The notes under the pieces are model-generated. The model saw nothing but the letters and a program-made list of their open reading frames with translations. It was not told the origin of the DNA and searched no databases. From positions 1-64,000 of the forward strand of contig JAJYLB010000002.1 of NCBI GenBank assembly GCA_021788095.1: 64,000 bases of DNA. Reading direction: 5' to 3'. This DNA comes from Acidobacteriota bacterium (GTDB lineage: Bacteria; Acidobacteriota; Terriglobia; Acidiferrales; UBA7541). Position numbers and translations under genes: made by a program. Below, piece after piece: positions 27,520 to 37,730 of this stretch; within the stretch, counting starts at the first letter, position 1; the number at the start of each line of letters is the position of its first letter.

Positions 27520-28830
27520 ATGGATCAGCGGCGGGGAAAATTGCTCGATGCCGGACCCGGTCCCTTGCCGCTCGATTCGGCGCCGAGTTCTTCACTGCCG
27601 GCCGTCAGGCGCGGCCCGCGCGCCCCTCGCGTGGCTTTGCTGCTGGAGACGTCGACCGAATACGGCCGCGGACTTCTCCGCGGTATCCTGCGCTATTCCC
27701 GGCTTCACGGCCCCTGGTCGATCCACGTCTCCCCCGGCCACCTGCGTCAAATATTGCCCCACGCTTCGAGTTGGAAAGGGAGCGGACTCATCGCGCGGGT
27801 GGGCTCGGCCGAGGTGGAACAACTGATTCACTCGGTCCACGTGCCCTGCGTGATATCGCGTCTGGCCGAATCGGAATCGCTGCTCGAGATCGAGGGAATC
27901 GGCGAAATTCGTTCCGACTGCCAGCCCATCGCCCGGATGGCCGCCGCCCATCTGCTGGAAGTGGGATTCCGCCAGTTCGCTTTTTGCGGATTCACCAACT
28001 GCTGGTGGTCAACGGCCCGCGAGAAGACCTTCTTCCAATTCGCCCGCGATCGCGGCTTCGGGTGTTCGATCCATCGAATCGCGCGGACGAGCTGGATGCA
28101 CCGTCCCGACTGGATCCAGCGCTGGCAGCGCGAACAACCGTTGATGATCCGCTGGCTGAAGTCGCTTCCGAAACCCGTGGGGTTGATGGCTTGCAACGAC
28201 GTGTGCGGCTTCGAAGTGCTGCAAGCCTGCGCCGCGGGGGGATTGCGCGTCCCCGATGAGGTCGCGGTCATCGGAGTCGACAACGACGAAATGATGTGCG
28301 AACTGGCCGACCCGCCGCTCTCCAGCGTGGCGCTGGACGTCGAGCACGCTGGTTATCAAGCCGCCGCTCTGCTCGACGCGATGATGAGGGGACGAGCGCC
28401 GAATGGCCGGTCGGTGCTGGTTCGGCCAACCCACTTGGCGGTGCGGCTCTCGACCGACGTCATCGTCCAGGAGGACAAACTGGTCGCCCGCGCGCTCCAA
28501 TTTATCCGCGATCATGCCCGTCACAACCTGAGTGTTAACGATGTTCGCGAAGACGTGGGAGTTTCCCGCCGCACCCTCGAACGCCGCTTCTTTGCCGCGC
28601 TTCGCCGGACGGTGCTCGAGGAAATCACCCGCTGCCATCTCGAGAGGGCCAAGCGGCTGTTGCTCGAGAGCGATCTGCCTTGCGGTCACGTGGCGGTGGA
28701 GGCCGGCTTTGGGAGCCTGAACACCTTCAATCGCGCCTTCGTCCGCCAGGAAGGAATCACGCCGCAGCACTTCCGTAGAAACGCCGGGCGCGCGACCGGC
28801 TCCCGGCGCCCGCCGGCCGCTTCCGGCTGA
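27520..28830 (+). CDS. xylR: XylR-type regulator (LacI-like sensor plus AraC HTH)
   Basis: A protein of about 436 residues. The N-terminal two-thirds is a periplasmic-binding/LacI-like sugar-sensing domain (RVALLLETSTEYGRGLLRGILRYSRLHGPW near residue 38, GLMACNDVCGFEVLQACAAGGLRVPDEVAVIGVDND near 225). The C-terminal about 100 residues are two AraC helix-turn-helix motifs (LSVNDVREDVGVSRRTLERRF; CGHVAVEAGFGSLNTFNRAFVRQEGITPQHFRR). This order is that of the xylose activator XylR. The ATG at 27520 follows GAGGGAAGAACCC; an upstream in-frame start at 27439 is less likely. It probably activates the hemicellulose genes in response to xylose. Confidence 0.9.
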   Translation: MDQRRGKLLDAGPGPLPLDSAPSSSLPAVRRGPRAPRVALLLETSTEYGRGLLRGILRYSRLHGPWSIHVSPGHLRQILPHASSWKGSGLIARVGSAEVEQLIHSVHVPCVISRLAESESLLEIEGIGEIRSDCQPIARMAAAHLLEVGFRQFAFCGFTNCWWSTAREKTFFQFARDRGFGCSIHRIARTSWMHRPDWIQRWQREQPLMIRWLKSLPKPVGLMACNDVCGFEVLQACAAGGLRVPDEVAVIGVDNDEMMCELADPPLSSVALDVEHAGYQAAALLDAMMRGRAPNGRSVLVRPTHLAVRLSTDVIVQEDKLVARALQFIRDHARHNLSVNDVREDVGVSRRTLERRFFAALRRTVLEEITRCHLERAKRLLLESDLPCGHVAVEAGFGSLNTFNRAFVRQEGITPQHFRRNAGRATGSRRPPAASG

Positions 28831-28974
28831 AACGCGCAACCACGACAGCCATGCGCCCCGCGAGACCGCATCGCCGGTCTCGGCCAGGCGCTCGGCTCGT
28901 GAACCGTGACGTGGGTCGCCGGCGGCAGGCCGGCGCCAGGCGAAATTTCGCAACGCGGAATCCGAGGTGTTTCC

Positions 28975-30774
28975 GTGCGATGCAAGACTCTTTTCCTGAT
29001 TCTCTTGCTCGGCTTCATGGCGGCGCTTTTCAGTTCCTGCGACGGCGGAAGCTCGGCCGCTCCCGCGCCCATTTCGCTTTCGCTCGCCTCGAGCGCGCTC
29101 GAGGTGCTTCAGGACGGCACGCCGGCGACCGTCGATGCCACCGTCGTCCGTCCCGCGGGCGATTCGAACGGTGTCACGCTGAGCGTTGCGGGGCTGCCCC
29201 CGGGCCTATCCGACCAAGTCACTTCGCCGGGGACGGGCGATTCGGGCTCGGTCGCTTTTACGTCGCGATCGGCTGCGGCCGGAACTTACTCCGTCAGCAT
29301 CACGGCCAGCGACGGCCAGACGACGGCAAGCGTCCCGCTTTCTCTTACCGTCGCGATTGTCGCCACGGTCTGGACAAGCGTGAACGCCTCCGTCGCCGAG
29401 AGCGGCCAGCTCGAAGATTTTATGGCGACCTCATTTCAGCCGGCGGAGTGGGATGACCAGTTCTTCACCAACAATCCTGGCGCCGTCACCACCCTGGCCA
29501 ATCTGGGTTCGCAACACATTCGATTGCAGCCTGTCTCCGCCGGCACGCCGCAGAAGGCCGATGGAACCTGGGACTTTACGATGCTCAACGCCGTTCTCGA
29601 GCCGGTCATCAGCGTCGGCGACAAGAGCCCCGAGCTTCAGCTCGCGGTCGCTCCCGCCTGGATGGATGATTCCAACGGCCACCTCGAGCCGCAGCACTTC
29701 CAGGACTTTGCCAGTTATGCCGCCGACGTGGTCAAGTACTACAACACCCATGCCGGGTTTACCGACTCAAATGGCGTGACGCATTTCCATTCGACTTTCA
29801 CGCCCATTACCTGGTGGGGCATTTTCAACGAGCCGAACTACAACGGCCTCACCACCGGAGCGCAATACGCTCAGCTTTACAACCTGGTCGTGCCCGCCAT
29901 GCAGGCGGCGGGCTCCGAGGTCCCCATCAAGTTCGTCGCCCTCGAGCTTGGGGATTATCCCGGCTTGGCGGATGCTTACATGCCGGCGTTCGTCGCCAAC
30001 GTCACGGCCGAGGTCGACGTCGTCGCCACGCATTTTTATTCCAGTTGCAATCAGCTGGACGCCGACCAGCGCATCTTCAACACCATTCCCGGATTCGTGC
30101 AAGAAGTCAAGGCCATCTACTCCCAACTGGCCGCCAATCCGGCGCTCGCTTCGGTTCCCGTCTGGGTGACGGAAAACAACGTCAATGCCGATTACAACAG
30201 AGGCGGCGGTATCAGCGCTTGCAACGGCACGGCCTTCGTCACCGACAAGCGCGGCACGACCGCTTTTTTCGCCGCTTGGCGCCCCTACGTTTTTTCGCAG
30301 ATCAGCCAGGCCGGCGCCGAGGCCCTTTACCACTGGGATTTCGACGCCGACCAGCAATTCGGCGAAGTGGACTACAACACGGGCGGTACGTATCGAAGTT
30401 ACTGGGTGGATTACTGGCTCGCTCGCTATTTCCCCGCGCCGCCCGGCGGGCCTTATCCCCAGATTCTGAACCTCGGCGTCACGGAAACTTCCAGCGTGGA
30501 GACTCTCGCCGTCCAGGAACCCGACGGAAGCGTTGTGGTGATGATCGCCGACCGCGCCGTGCATTCGTCCTCGGACAATAACGGAGCAGGCGATCCGCGA
30601 ACCGTCGAGATCGATCTTTCCGCGTGGGGCGCGTTCAGTTCGGCGTCGCTTCTTACGATCGACGCCAATACCGATCCCAAGGCCGGTCCCACGGCGCAAT
30701 CCATCACGCCCGCCTCAAAGATCACCCTTACGCTCGGCGGCTACTCCGTGGCATTCCTCACCCTGAAACCGTAG
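28975..30774 (+). CDS. Clan GH-A lipoprotein glycosidase (GH39/GH30-like)
   Basis: A lipoprotein of about 599 residues. The lipobox LFSSC follows a hydrophobic stretch, so it is probably membrane-anchored and surface or periplasmic. An Ig-like domain (residues about 30-130) precedes a TIM barrel. WGIFNEPNY (Glu near 286) and VWVTENN (Glu near 399) look like the acid/base and nucleophile of clan GH-A. A C-terminal beta-sandwich (VVVMIADRAV through GGYSVAFLTL) is as in GH30/GH39 enzymes. Beta-xylosidase or a related activity fits the locus, but the family is not certain. GTG 28975 was chosen to put the signal at the N-terminus; the frame opens earlier. Confidence 0.75.
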   Translation: MRCKTLFLILLLGFMAALFSSCDGGSSAAPAPISLSLASSALEVLQDGTPATVDATVVRPAGDSNGVTLSVAGLPPGLSDQVTSPGTGDSGSVAFTSRSAAAGTYSVSITASDGQTTASVPLSLTVAIVATVWTSVNASVAESGQLEDFMATSFQPAEWDDQFFTNNPGAVTTLANLGSQHIRLQPVSAGTPQKADGTWDFTMLNAVLEPVISVGDKSPELQLAVAPAWMDDSNGHLEPQHFQDFASYAADVVKYYNTHAGFTDSNGVTHFHSTFTPITWWGIFNEPNYNGLTTGAQYAQLYNLVVPAMQAAGSEVPIKFVALELGDYPGLADAYMPAFVANVTAEVDVVATHFYSSCNQLDADQRIFNTIPGFVQEVKAIYSQLAANPALASVPVWVTENNVNADYNRGGGISACNGTAFVTDKRGTTAFFAAWRPYVFSQISQAGAEALYHWDFDADQQFGEVDYNTGGTYRSYWVDYWLARYFPAPPGGPYPQILNLGVTETSSVETLAVQEPDGSVVVMIADRAVHSSSDNNGAGDPRTVEIDLSAWGAFSSASLLTIDANTDPKAGPTAQSITPASKITLTLGGYSVAFLTLKP

Positions 30775-30853
30775 CACGACTCTTCCGTCTTTCAAGACGC
30801 GAAAGGCCGTTGGCTCCCGCTCCCGGCGCGCAAGCCTTGCGACTGCTCCGCCA

Positions 30854-33325
30854 TCAGCGCGGCGCGCGGGCAGGTCCGGCCACTCCGGAAGCGTCTGTCG
30901 GCGGCTTGACCATTTCCATCGCCCAGATCGCTCCCGGCCGCATGTACATGGAAGCGCGATAGCTCCCGTCTTCGTCCCAGGCTTCCGGCGTTCGAAACCA
31001 GTAGCCTTTCTTTATCCACGCAACCAGATAGATGCCATGCGCCGTCTGAAACGCCTCTTGGCGCATGCCCTCGGCGAGCATGAAAGAAGCGAGGCCGAAC
31101 GTCGTGCCGGTCCACACCTCGTCCACCTGCTCGTTCGACTGGAGCAGCTGCCCGGCGGCCGTCATGCCATTCACCGCGCCCATGTCCCCGCCACCGAACT
31201 TCAGCACGTTGAAATCGTAGATCTCGCGGAGCGCGGAGCGGATCATCGAGCGAGGTACCAGATCGCCGAGGCCGGTGAGATCGGCGTACCATTGGCCGGC
31301 CAACTGATCGGCCATGATGACGTCCTGCTCCCCCGGGGCGTCGTCGTAGCGGAAATACCGGCCGTTCCATAACTTGCTGATGAAGGTGCTGCGGCCGCGG
31401 AGGAATTCCGCGTGGTAGCTCGCCGCCGCGCGTGTGTGGCCCAACTGCCGTGCCATCTCTTCGGAACCGCGCAGCGCCCCGAGGTACAGGCTGCCGCAGT
31501 AGGCGCTGTCGCCGCGGGCTGTCCAGACGTCGTAGGTCTGGTCGGGGAATCCGCCGTTCTGGGGCAGCCCGTCCCCGGTGCGATCGAACTGGCGCAAGTA
31601 GGACATGGCCAACTGCACCGAGGGCCAGGTCCCCCGAAGGAACGCGGTGTCGTTCCGGCCCGTGAGCGCGTAGTCGCGATAGACCATCAGCACGAACTTG
31701 CTGTTGAGGTCTTTCCAGCGGTTCACATCCTGCCAGCTATATTGATTGGGATCGAAAATCGGGTTCTCCTCCGGCATGCCGAGGTCGTGCGGCAGCGCTC
31801 CCGGCCGCTTTCGCTCGCGAAAGACCGGCTTTCCTTCCTGCTGACTCTGCCATTGCCAGAGCATTCTGTGGGGATCGCTCTCGGGCACCGTCGCGGAGAA
31901 CTCCTCGAGCAGGCGCTTATCGATGTTCGGCCAGAATTTGACGAGCGGCATCGAGCCGTAGAAGAGAACGTCCAGGGTCGAATAAAACGGGTAATCGAAG
32001 CATTCGAGATAGGAGAAGGAATCCGGGGTATCGGGCGGCGAGCCGTAGGGCCGCGCCCACATCGTGCCGTTGTCGGCAAGGACGTAGAGTTCGTTGAACA
32101 GCTCGCCGCGGAACCAGAGCGGCAAGCTCGCGTCGTCCGCGTAGGGAGCCTGCCAGCGGTCGATGGCCTCGCTCCAGGCTGCGGCGTGCGTCAAGCCGGC
32201 GCGGGCAATCGCCCAGGCGTTGGTGCCGCTCGTTCCGAAAAATCTCGTGTAGCGCCGCCACCACCTCGTGCCCCCGCCGAACTCGACGACCGGGAAATCC
32301 CAGGCGAGAACCATGGGCACCGTCTTGCTTTCGCCCGGCTGCAAACGAAACGTTATGGCGATCGCCCCGGCCAGTGGCTCACCGCCGCTTTCCCAATCGG
32401 GCGCGGAATCGGGAAGCTGGCCCGTGGAGGAAAACGGCGCCCAAACCGCCCGCCCATCCGAGAGAGCTTCAAACGTCGCGAGGTAGCTGATCTTGACGCC
32501 TGGCGTCTCCACTCCCGCAATCGCCAATTGGCCATCCCAGTCCGCGCTCACCGGGCCCTGGCGCACGCGATCGAAAACGATCCCTTTCATCTCCGCCTGT
32601 TGGCCCGCGACGCTCACGCTCTGCGATTCGAAGCGGTCGATATTTCCCATATTGAGCTGATTTTTGAAATTCCGCCTGTAACCGCGAAACCACCCGACCA
32701 TGTTCGTCCACGTGAACAGGATCGACACTGTGACCGGGCGCGAACTCGGGTTCGTCGCGTGCCATACGTAGTCGGCGACCGGGTAGCTGGTTTCGCGATA
32801 GTTGTCGGGGAGGATGGGAGAGAACTGCTCGAGCACGAGGTGGACCGGGAGCTTGCTCCAGTTGTACTCGTACCACGACTTGGGATAGAGCGCGTAATAA
32901 TCGCCGGCGCCGACCGGATAGTTCCAATTCCAACTGCTGAGCGCCGCTCCCTGGGGCTTCGAGGCGCAGAGAACTTGCGCGATCGGCGCGCTCCCGTCCT
33001 GCTTCTCGTATACGCTGAACTGGTTGGCGTCGACGGGTTGGTACTTGTGAACCCCGGCCTTCACGTGCCAGCGCACGAAATCGCCGCGATAGCTTCGCGA
33101 GAAGGTGCCGGCGCCGAAGCCTCCGACCGGTGCGCCTTGCCAATAGCCGTCGTCAATCAGCGGGAATGACTCCTTCTTCGCCGTGCCGGGACTGACGAGC
33201 GGCTCGCCGATGGGACGCTTCCAGGCAGCGGCGGGAATCGTCTGGCTGGCTGCCCCGAACGGCGCAGCGAGAAGCAGAGGGAGAAGAAAAGCTCCCCGGA
33301 CCGCGGCCGCGAGAGTGGTTCTCAT
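30854..33325 (-). CDS. GH116 beta-glucosidase/beta-xylosidase-like enzyme
   Basis: An 823-residue secreted protein of the GH116 (GBA2-like) family. A signal peptide is followed by an N-terminal beta-sandwich with PVGGFGAGTFSRSYRGDFVRWHV, then an (alpha/alpha)6 barrel. Expected catalytic regions are FSYLECFDYPFYSTLDVLFYGS (nucleophile Glu) and GGFPDQTYDVWTARGDSAYCG (acid/base Asp). Characterised bacterial members hydrolyse beta-glucosides or beta-xylosides. ATG 33325 has GGGAGGTGA 4 bases upstream, better than the ORF's first start. It converges with the GH39-like gene. Confidence 0.85.
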   Translation of the reverse strand: MRTTLAAAVRGAFLLPLLLAAPFGAASQTIPAAAWKRPIGEPLVSPGTAKKESFPLIDDGYWQGAPVGGFGAGTFSRSYRGDFVRWHVKAGVHKYQPVDANQFSVYEKQDGSAPIAQVLCASKPQGAALSSWNWNYPVGAGDYYALYPKSWYEYNWSKLPVHLVLEQFSPILPDNYRETSYPVADYVWHATNPSSRPVTVSILFTWTNMVGWFRGYRRNFKNQLNMGNIDRFESQSVSVAGQQAEMKGIVFDRVRQGPVSADWDGQLAIAGVETPGVKISYLATFEALSDGRAVWAPFSSTGQLPDSAPDWESGGEPLAGAIAITFRLQPGESKTVPMVLAWDFPVVEFGGGTRWWRRYTRFFGTSGTNAWAIARAGLTHAAAWSEAIDRWQAPYADDASLPLWFRGELFNELYVLADNGTMWARPYGSPPDTPDSFSYLECFDYPFYSTLDVLFYGSMPLVKFWPNIDKRLLEEFSATVPESDPHRMLWQWQSQQEGKPVFRERKRPGALPHDLGMPEENPIFDPNQYSWQDVNRWKDLNSKFVLMVYRDYALTGRNDTAFLRGTWPSVQLAMSYLRQFDRTGDGLPQNGGFPDQTYDVWTARGDSAYCGSLYLGALRGSEEMARQLGHTRAAASYHAEFLRGRSTFISKLWNGRYFRYDDAPGEQDVIMADQLAGQWYADLTGLGDLVPRSMIRSALREIYDFNVLKFGGGDMGAVNGMTAAGQLLQSNEQVDEVWTGTTFGLASFMLAEGMRQEAFQTAHGIYLVAWIKKGYWFRTPEAWDEDGSYRASMYMRPGAIWAMEMVKPPTDASGVAGPARAPR

Positions 33326-33438
33326 GATGTCACCTCCCAGGGGCACGCCACAACGCCCCATGAAAGCGCAGAATCTATCACAGAACCTTGCCTTCCGAGC
33401 GCTCCGTTAGGAAAGTCGCCTCGCCTTCGCCGCCCTTC

Positions 33439-34938
33439 TCAGCCGGCGGCGAACGCGGCTTTCAGGGCAGGATACAACTGGCGGTAGGCGAGATAGCGGC
33501 GCGCCATGTGCGCGGCCGTCTCCGAGTTCGGCGCGATCTCCCGAGTCACCCGCACGGCCTGCGTGCAAGCCTCCTCCACGCTCGACCAGTTGCCCGCTCC
33601 GACCCCGGCCAGAATCGCGGCGCCGAAAGCCGCGCCTTCCTCGGCTTCGAGCAACTGGACGCCGTGGTTGTAAATGTCGGCTTGGATCTGGCGCCAGAGC
33701 GGCGCGCGCGCGCCGCCGCCTCCCAGGCGAATTTGCTCGACGGGAACCTCCATCTCGTCAAAGATCGTGAAGGAGTCCTTCAAGCTGAAGGCTACTCCTT
33801 CGAGGATGGCGCGAATGACGTGTGCGCGGCTGTGGGAAAGGGAAAGGCCGGTGAGCGCGGCGCGCGCGCCGGGATCGCAGTGCGGCGTGCGTTCCCCCAT
33901 GAGGTAAGGCAGCCAAAGAAGCCCCTCCGCACCGGCCGGAGCCGTTTCCGCTTCGGCCACCAACCGATCGTAGGGGTCGCGGCCGTCCTCGGGACCCGCG
34001 CCGAAGCGATCTCGAAACCAGCGCAGGGAAAGTCCTGCCGCTTGCGTCACGCCCATCACGTGCCAGCGACCGGGAAGGGCATGGCAAAACGTGTGCAGTC
34101 TCCCCCGCGGATCCAAAGCGGGGCGATCGGTCGCGGCAAACACCACGCCCGAAGTGCCGATGGTCACGCTCACCGCGCCCCGCCGGACGATTCCCATGCC
34201 CACCGCTCCAGCGGCCTGATCGCCGGCTCCGGCCACTACCGGCGTTCCCTCGGCAAGGCCCGTGGCTTTGGCGCCCGCCGAAGAAATCCTTCCGCAGATT
34301 TCCGGCGATTCATAGAGCGCGGGCAGCAGCTCGGCGTCAATTCCGGTTTCGGCGAGCATCCGAGCGGACCATTGGCGCGCGGCGACATCGAGCAGCAGGG
34401 TGCCCGAGGCGTCAGCGACGTCGATGGCGAATTCTCCGGTCAAACGGTACCGGACGTAATCCTTGGGCAAGAGGAGGCGGCGCACCCGCGCCCAATTCGA
34501 CGGCTCGGTCTCGCGCACCCAGAGCAGTTTGGTGAGCGTGAAATTCGTGAGGGGAGGATTCAGAGTCCATTCGATAATGTGCGCGGTTCCCGGCGCTCGG
34601 GCGAGCGCGGCGGCCTGGGCGCCGGTGCGCTGGTCGCACCAGATCAATGCGGGGCGAATCACGGCGCCTTGGGCATCGAGCAGGACGGCGCCGTGCATTT
34701 GGCCGGAAAATCCCACACATCCAATGTCGGCGCCACGCAGGCCGGACCGGGAAAGCGCCTGTCGCACCGCCAAGCCGCACGCTTTCCACCAATCGGCCGG
34801 ATCCTGCTCGGCCCAACCCGGCTGCGGACTGGCAAACGGGACGTGCTCGCCGACACCGGCGGTCACCACGCGACCCGCGTCATCGAGGATGACCGCTCGC
34901 GTGCCACCGGTACCTGTGTCGATGCCGAGAAAGTGGAT
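33439..34938 (-). CDS. xylB: Xylulokinase, apparently with an ATC start codon
   Basis: A FGGY kinase of 499 residues if read from ATC at 34938-34936. The phosphate-binding FLGIDTGTGGTRAVILDD opens the protein; FSGQMHGAVLLD (near residue 80) is typical of xylulokinase. GDQAAGAVG, TIGTSGVVFA and GGGARAPLWRQIQAD complete the family. The first canonical start is GTG 34869, which would delete the DTGT loop and cannot give an active kinase. Upstream of ATC are only three sense codons after an in-frame TAA, and AAGGAGGG lies 4 bases before it. It makes xylulose-5-phosphate from xylulose. Divergent from the GH67 gene. Confidence 0.9.
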   Translation of the reverse strand: MHFLGIDTGTGGTRAVILDDAGRVVTAGVGEHVPFASPQPGWAEQDPADWWKACGLAVRQALSRSGLRGADIGCVGFSGQMHGAVLLDAQGAVIRPALIWCDQRTGAQAAALARAPGTAHIIEWTLNPPLTNFTLTKLLWVRETEPSNWARVRRLLLPKDYVRYRLTGEFAIDVADASGTLLLDVAARQWSARMLAETGIDAELLPALYESPEICGRISSAGAKATGLAEGTPVVAGAGDQAAGAVGMGIVRRGAVSVTIGTSGVVFAATDRPALDPRGRLHTFCHALPGRWHVMGVTQAAGLSLRWFRDRFGAGPEDGRDPYDRLVAEAETAPAGAEGLLWLPYLMGERTPHCDPGARAALTGLSLSHSRAHVIRAILEGVAFSLKDSFTIFDEMEVPVEQIRLGGGGARAPLWRQIQADIYNHGVQLLEAEEGAAFGAAILAGVGAGNWSSVEEACTQAVRVTREIAPNSETAAHMARRYLAYRQLYPALKAAFAAG

Positions 34939-35093
34939 GGTCCCTCCTTAGCCGTCTCGGGAGCGTTACGCGCCCCAATCCGTTCCGCACGCGTGAAACG
35001 CGAATTCTACCCAGAAGGCTCCGAGGGGCAAACTGGAATTTTCCGGTATCATTCCGGGTTCAAGTGGACTGCCGCCGGGAGTATAAAGGCTGG

Positions 35094-37664
35094 GTGAACC
35101 GGGTGCACGAGATTCGTTTCGGGATCGCGGCGCGCGGCAAGCGCATCGTTGGGTATTGTCTTCTGCCAGCCGTCGCTCTTCTCGCCGCATCTCCGGTTCG
35201 CGCTGCCACGGGATATCGGGCCTGGCTTCGCTATGCGCGCAACTCTAACGCCGCGGCGAGAATGCGTTACAACGCATTGCCATCCGTCGTGGTGGCGCTC
35301 GACGGCTCTCCCGTGGTTCGGTCCGCGCAAGGGGAAATGATTCGCGGCGTGCAGGGGATGCTGGGCCGGACGCTTCGCGCCGACGGCAGCCTTCCCTCCG
35401 AGGGGGCGATCGTCCTCGGTACCCTCAGCGAGCTGCGCGGGGCGGAGCCGGGCATCCGGCTCCCGCTCGCTTTGGAGCCGGATACCTACCTGCTCGAGTC
35501 GGTCGTTTTGCGGGGCCGCGGCTCGATTGTCGTGGCCGCCGCCAACCCTCGCGGCGTTCTCTACGGAACGTTTGCCTTCCTTCGCCGGATCGCTTTGCGT
35601 GAGCCGGTTTCTCCGCTCGACGTGCTTTCCCGGCCCGCTGCCCCCGTGCGCTGGGTGGACCAGTGGGACAACCTTGACGGCACGATCGAGCGCGGTTACG
35701 GCGGCCGATCGATCTTCTTCGAAAGCGGCCACGTGACGCGAAACCTGCGGCGGGTAAGGGATTTCGCGCGGCTCCTCGCCTCGCTGGGAATCGACGGATG
35801 CACGATCGACAACGTGAACGCCGACCCGCGGCTATTGACTGCGCCCTACATCGCGCAACTCCGCCCGATTGCGCGCGTCTTCCGCGAGTGGGGCCTGAGC
35901 CTTTCGCTGGCCATTGATCTGAGCAGTCCAATGAAGATCGGCGGGCTCAAGACCTTCGATCCGCTCGATCCCCTGGTCGCGAAATGGTGGTCTGGCAAGG
36001 TGAACCAAATCTATGCCGCAATCCCCGATTTCGGCGGATTCGTCTTAAAGGCGGGCTCGGAAGGCCGCCCGGGACCCGCTACCTATGGCCGCACGGCAGC
36101 CGACGCGGCCAACGTCGTCGCTCGCGCCCTCGCCCCTCACGGCGGAATCCTCTTCTACCGCGCCTTCGTCTACAACTACCACCTGGACTGGCGAAACCTG
36201 AAAAACGATCGCGCGAAGGCCGCCTACGACGTCTTCCATCCGCTTGACGGGAAATTCGATCGAAACGTCATCGTGCAGATCAAGAACGGTCCGATCGATT
36301 TTCAAGTTCGTGAGCCCGCCTCGCCGCTGTTCGGGGGTCTCCGGAAGACCAACCAGGCAATCGAACTCGAGATCACGCAGGAGTATACCGGCCAGCAGCG
36401 CCAGCTCTGCTTCCTGGTTCCCCTGTGGAAAGAGGTTCTCGATTTCGATATGCACGCGAAAGGTCCGGGGACGACGGTCAGCGACCTGGTAACCGGCCGA
36501 GCGTTCCACCGCCCGCTGGGCGGCTTCGTCGGAGTCTCTGGCGTGGGTCGCGACCGGTCTTGGCTCGGAAGCCTTCTCGCCATGGCTAACCTGTATGGGT
36601 TCGGGCGCCTGGCGTGGAATCCCGGCCTGAGTTCGCGGCAAATCGCGCAGGAGTGGATCCGCCAGACCTTCGGCCAGAATCCCCGCGTCGTGGCGACGAT
36701 CGCGGAAATGCTGCTCGGATCTTGGCACATCTATGAAGACTACACGGGACCCCTCGGCCTCGGCACCCTCACGAATATCCTCGGCAGCCATTACGGGCCA
36801 GACCCCCAGTCGGCCGAGCGGAACGGGTGGGGTCAATGGATTCGCGCCGGCCGCCATGGGGTCGGGATGGACCGCACCGTAGCCACAGGGACCGGGTTCA
36901 TCGGTCAATACGCGCCCCCCGTGGCAAAAAACTACGAATCGCTCGCTACCTGTCCCGATAATTTGCTGCTCTTCATGCACCACGTGCCTTACACCTACCG
37001 CCTGCATTCCGGCGACACCGTGATTCAATACATTTACGATTCCCATTACGCCGGTGCCGCGGCCGCCGCCCGCCTCGTTAGTCGGTGGCGGACGCTCCGC
37101 GGACTGATCGACGAGCCGCGCTACGATTCGGTTCTCGCGATGCTCGAATATCAGGCAGGAGCGGCGGTCGTCTGGCGCGACGCCATCTGCCGCTGGTTCC
37201 TGCGCCAGTCCGGCATCCCCGACGCCCGAGGCCGCGTCGGCCACTATCCGAATCGCATCGCGGCCGCGTCGATGAAACTTTCAGGCTACCGGATGGTTCG
37301 CGTGACGCCGTGGGAAACTTCCTCGGGAGGCGAAGCCGCCGTCTGCGCTCCTCCCGCGCGAAGCTGCTCGGCGAGTTTCCGGTTCGAGGGAAGGGCGGGA
37401 TGGTACGACATGCGTGTCGAGTACTTCGACCAGGATAACGGGGTTTCCTCCTACCGCGCCTCGATTAATGCCAAGGTGGTCGCCCGCTGGCGGGCCGACG
37501 CGCAACTACCCGCCTCGAGGCCCGATGGCAGTTCTTCCACGCGGCGAGTAATCCGGCGCCTGGCGCTGCGACCCGGAGACTGGATCCGGATCGTAGGGAC
37601 GCCGGGAGGAAAAGAGTATGCGCCGCTCGATTACGTCGCCCTTGTCCCCGCCGGAATCCCTTGA
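35094..37664 (+). CDS. aguA: GH67 alpha-glucuronidase
   Basis: A secreted GH67 enzyme of about 856 residues that releases (4-O-methyl-)glucuronate from the non-reducing end of glucuronoxylo-oligosaccharides. After a signal-like segment (GYCLLPAVALLAASPVRA) come the N-terminal domain, then VRWVDQWDNLDGTIERGYGG and GFVLKAGSEGRPGP (acid Glu region). HPLDGKFDRNVIVQIKNGPIDFQVREP carries the expected Asp and Glu of the base pair of residues. SWHIYEDYTGPLG and the C-terminal helical domain follow. GTG 35094 is preceded by AAAGG; GTG 35064 is an alternative. Its partners are CE15 and xylulokinase in the same locus. Confidence 0.93.
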   Translation: MNRVHEIRFGIAARGKRIVGYCLLPAVALLAASPVRAATGYRAWLRYARNSNAAARMRYNALPSVVVALDGSPVVRSAQGEMIRGVQGMLGRTLRADGSLPSEGAIVLGTLSELRGAEPGIRLPLALEPDTYLLESVVLRGRGSIVVAAANPRGVLYGTFAFLRRIALREPVSPLDVLSRPAAPVRWVDQWDNLDGTIERGYGGRSIFFESGHVTRNLRRVRDFARLLASLGIDGCTIDNVNADPRLLTAPYIAQLRPIARVFREWGLSLSLAIDLSSPMKIGGLKTFDPLDPLVAKWWSGKVNQIYAAIPDFGGFVLKAGSEGRPGPATYGRTAADAANVVARALAPHGGILFYRAFVYNYHLDWRNLKNDRAKAAYDVFHPLDGKFDRNVIVQIKNGPIDFQVREPASPLFGGLRKTNQAIELEITQEYTGQQRQLCFLVPLWKEVLDFDMHAKGPGTTVSDLVTGRAFHRPLGGFVGVSGVGRDRSWLGSLLAMANLYGFGRLAWNPGLSSRQIAQEWIRQTFGQNPRVVATIAEMLLGSWHIYEDYTGPLGLGTLTNILGSHYGPDPQSAERNGWGQWIRAGRHGVGMDRTVATGTGFIGQYAPPVAKNYESLATCPDNLLLFMHHVPYTYRLHSGDTVIQYIYDSHYAGAAAAARLVSRWRTLRGLIDEPRYDSVLAMLEYQAGAAVVWRDAICRWFLRQSGIPDARGRVGHYPNRIAAASMKLSGYRMVRVTPWETSSGGEAAVCAPPARSCSASFRFEGRAGWYDMRVEYFDQDNGVSSYRASINAKVVARWRADAQLPASRPDGSSSTRRVIRRLALRPGDWIRIVGTPGGKEYAPLDYVALVPAGIP

Positions 37665-37730
37665 CTCACTCCTCGCTTGGCGCCGGCCGCCGTCGCTGGA
37701 GAGTCGCTCCACTGCTCGCCGCCGCTCCGC

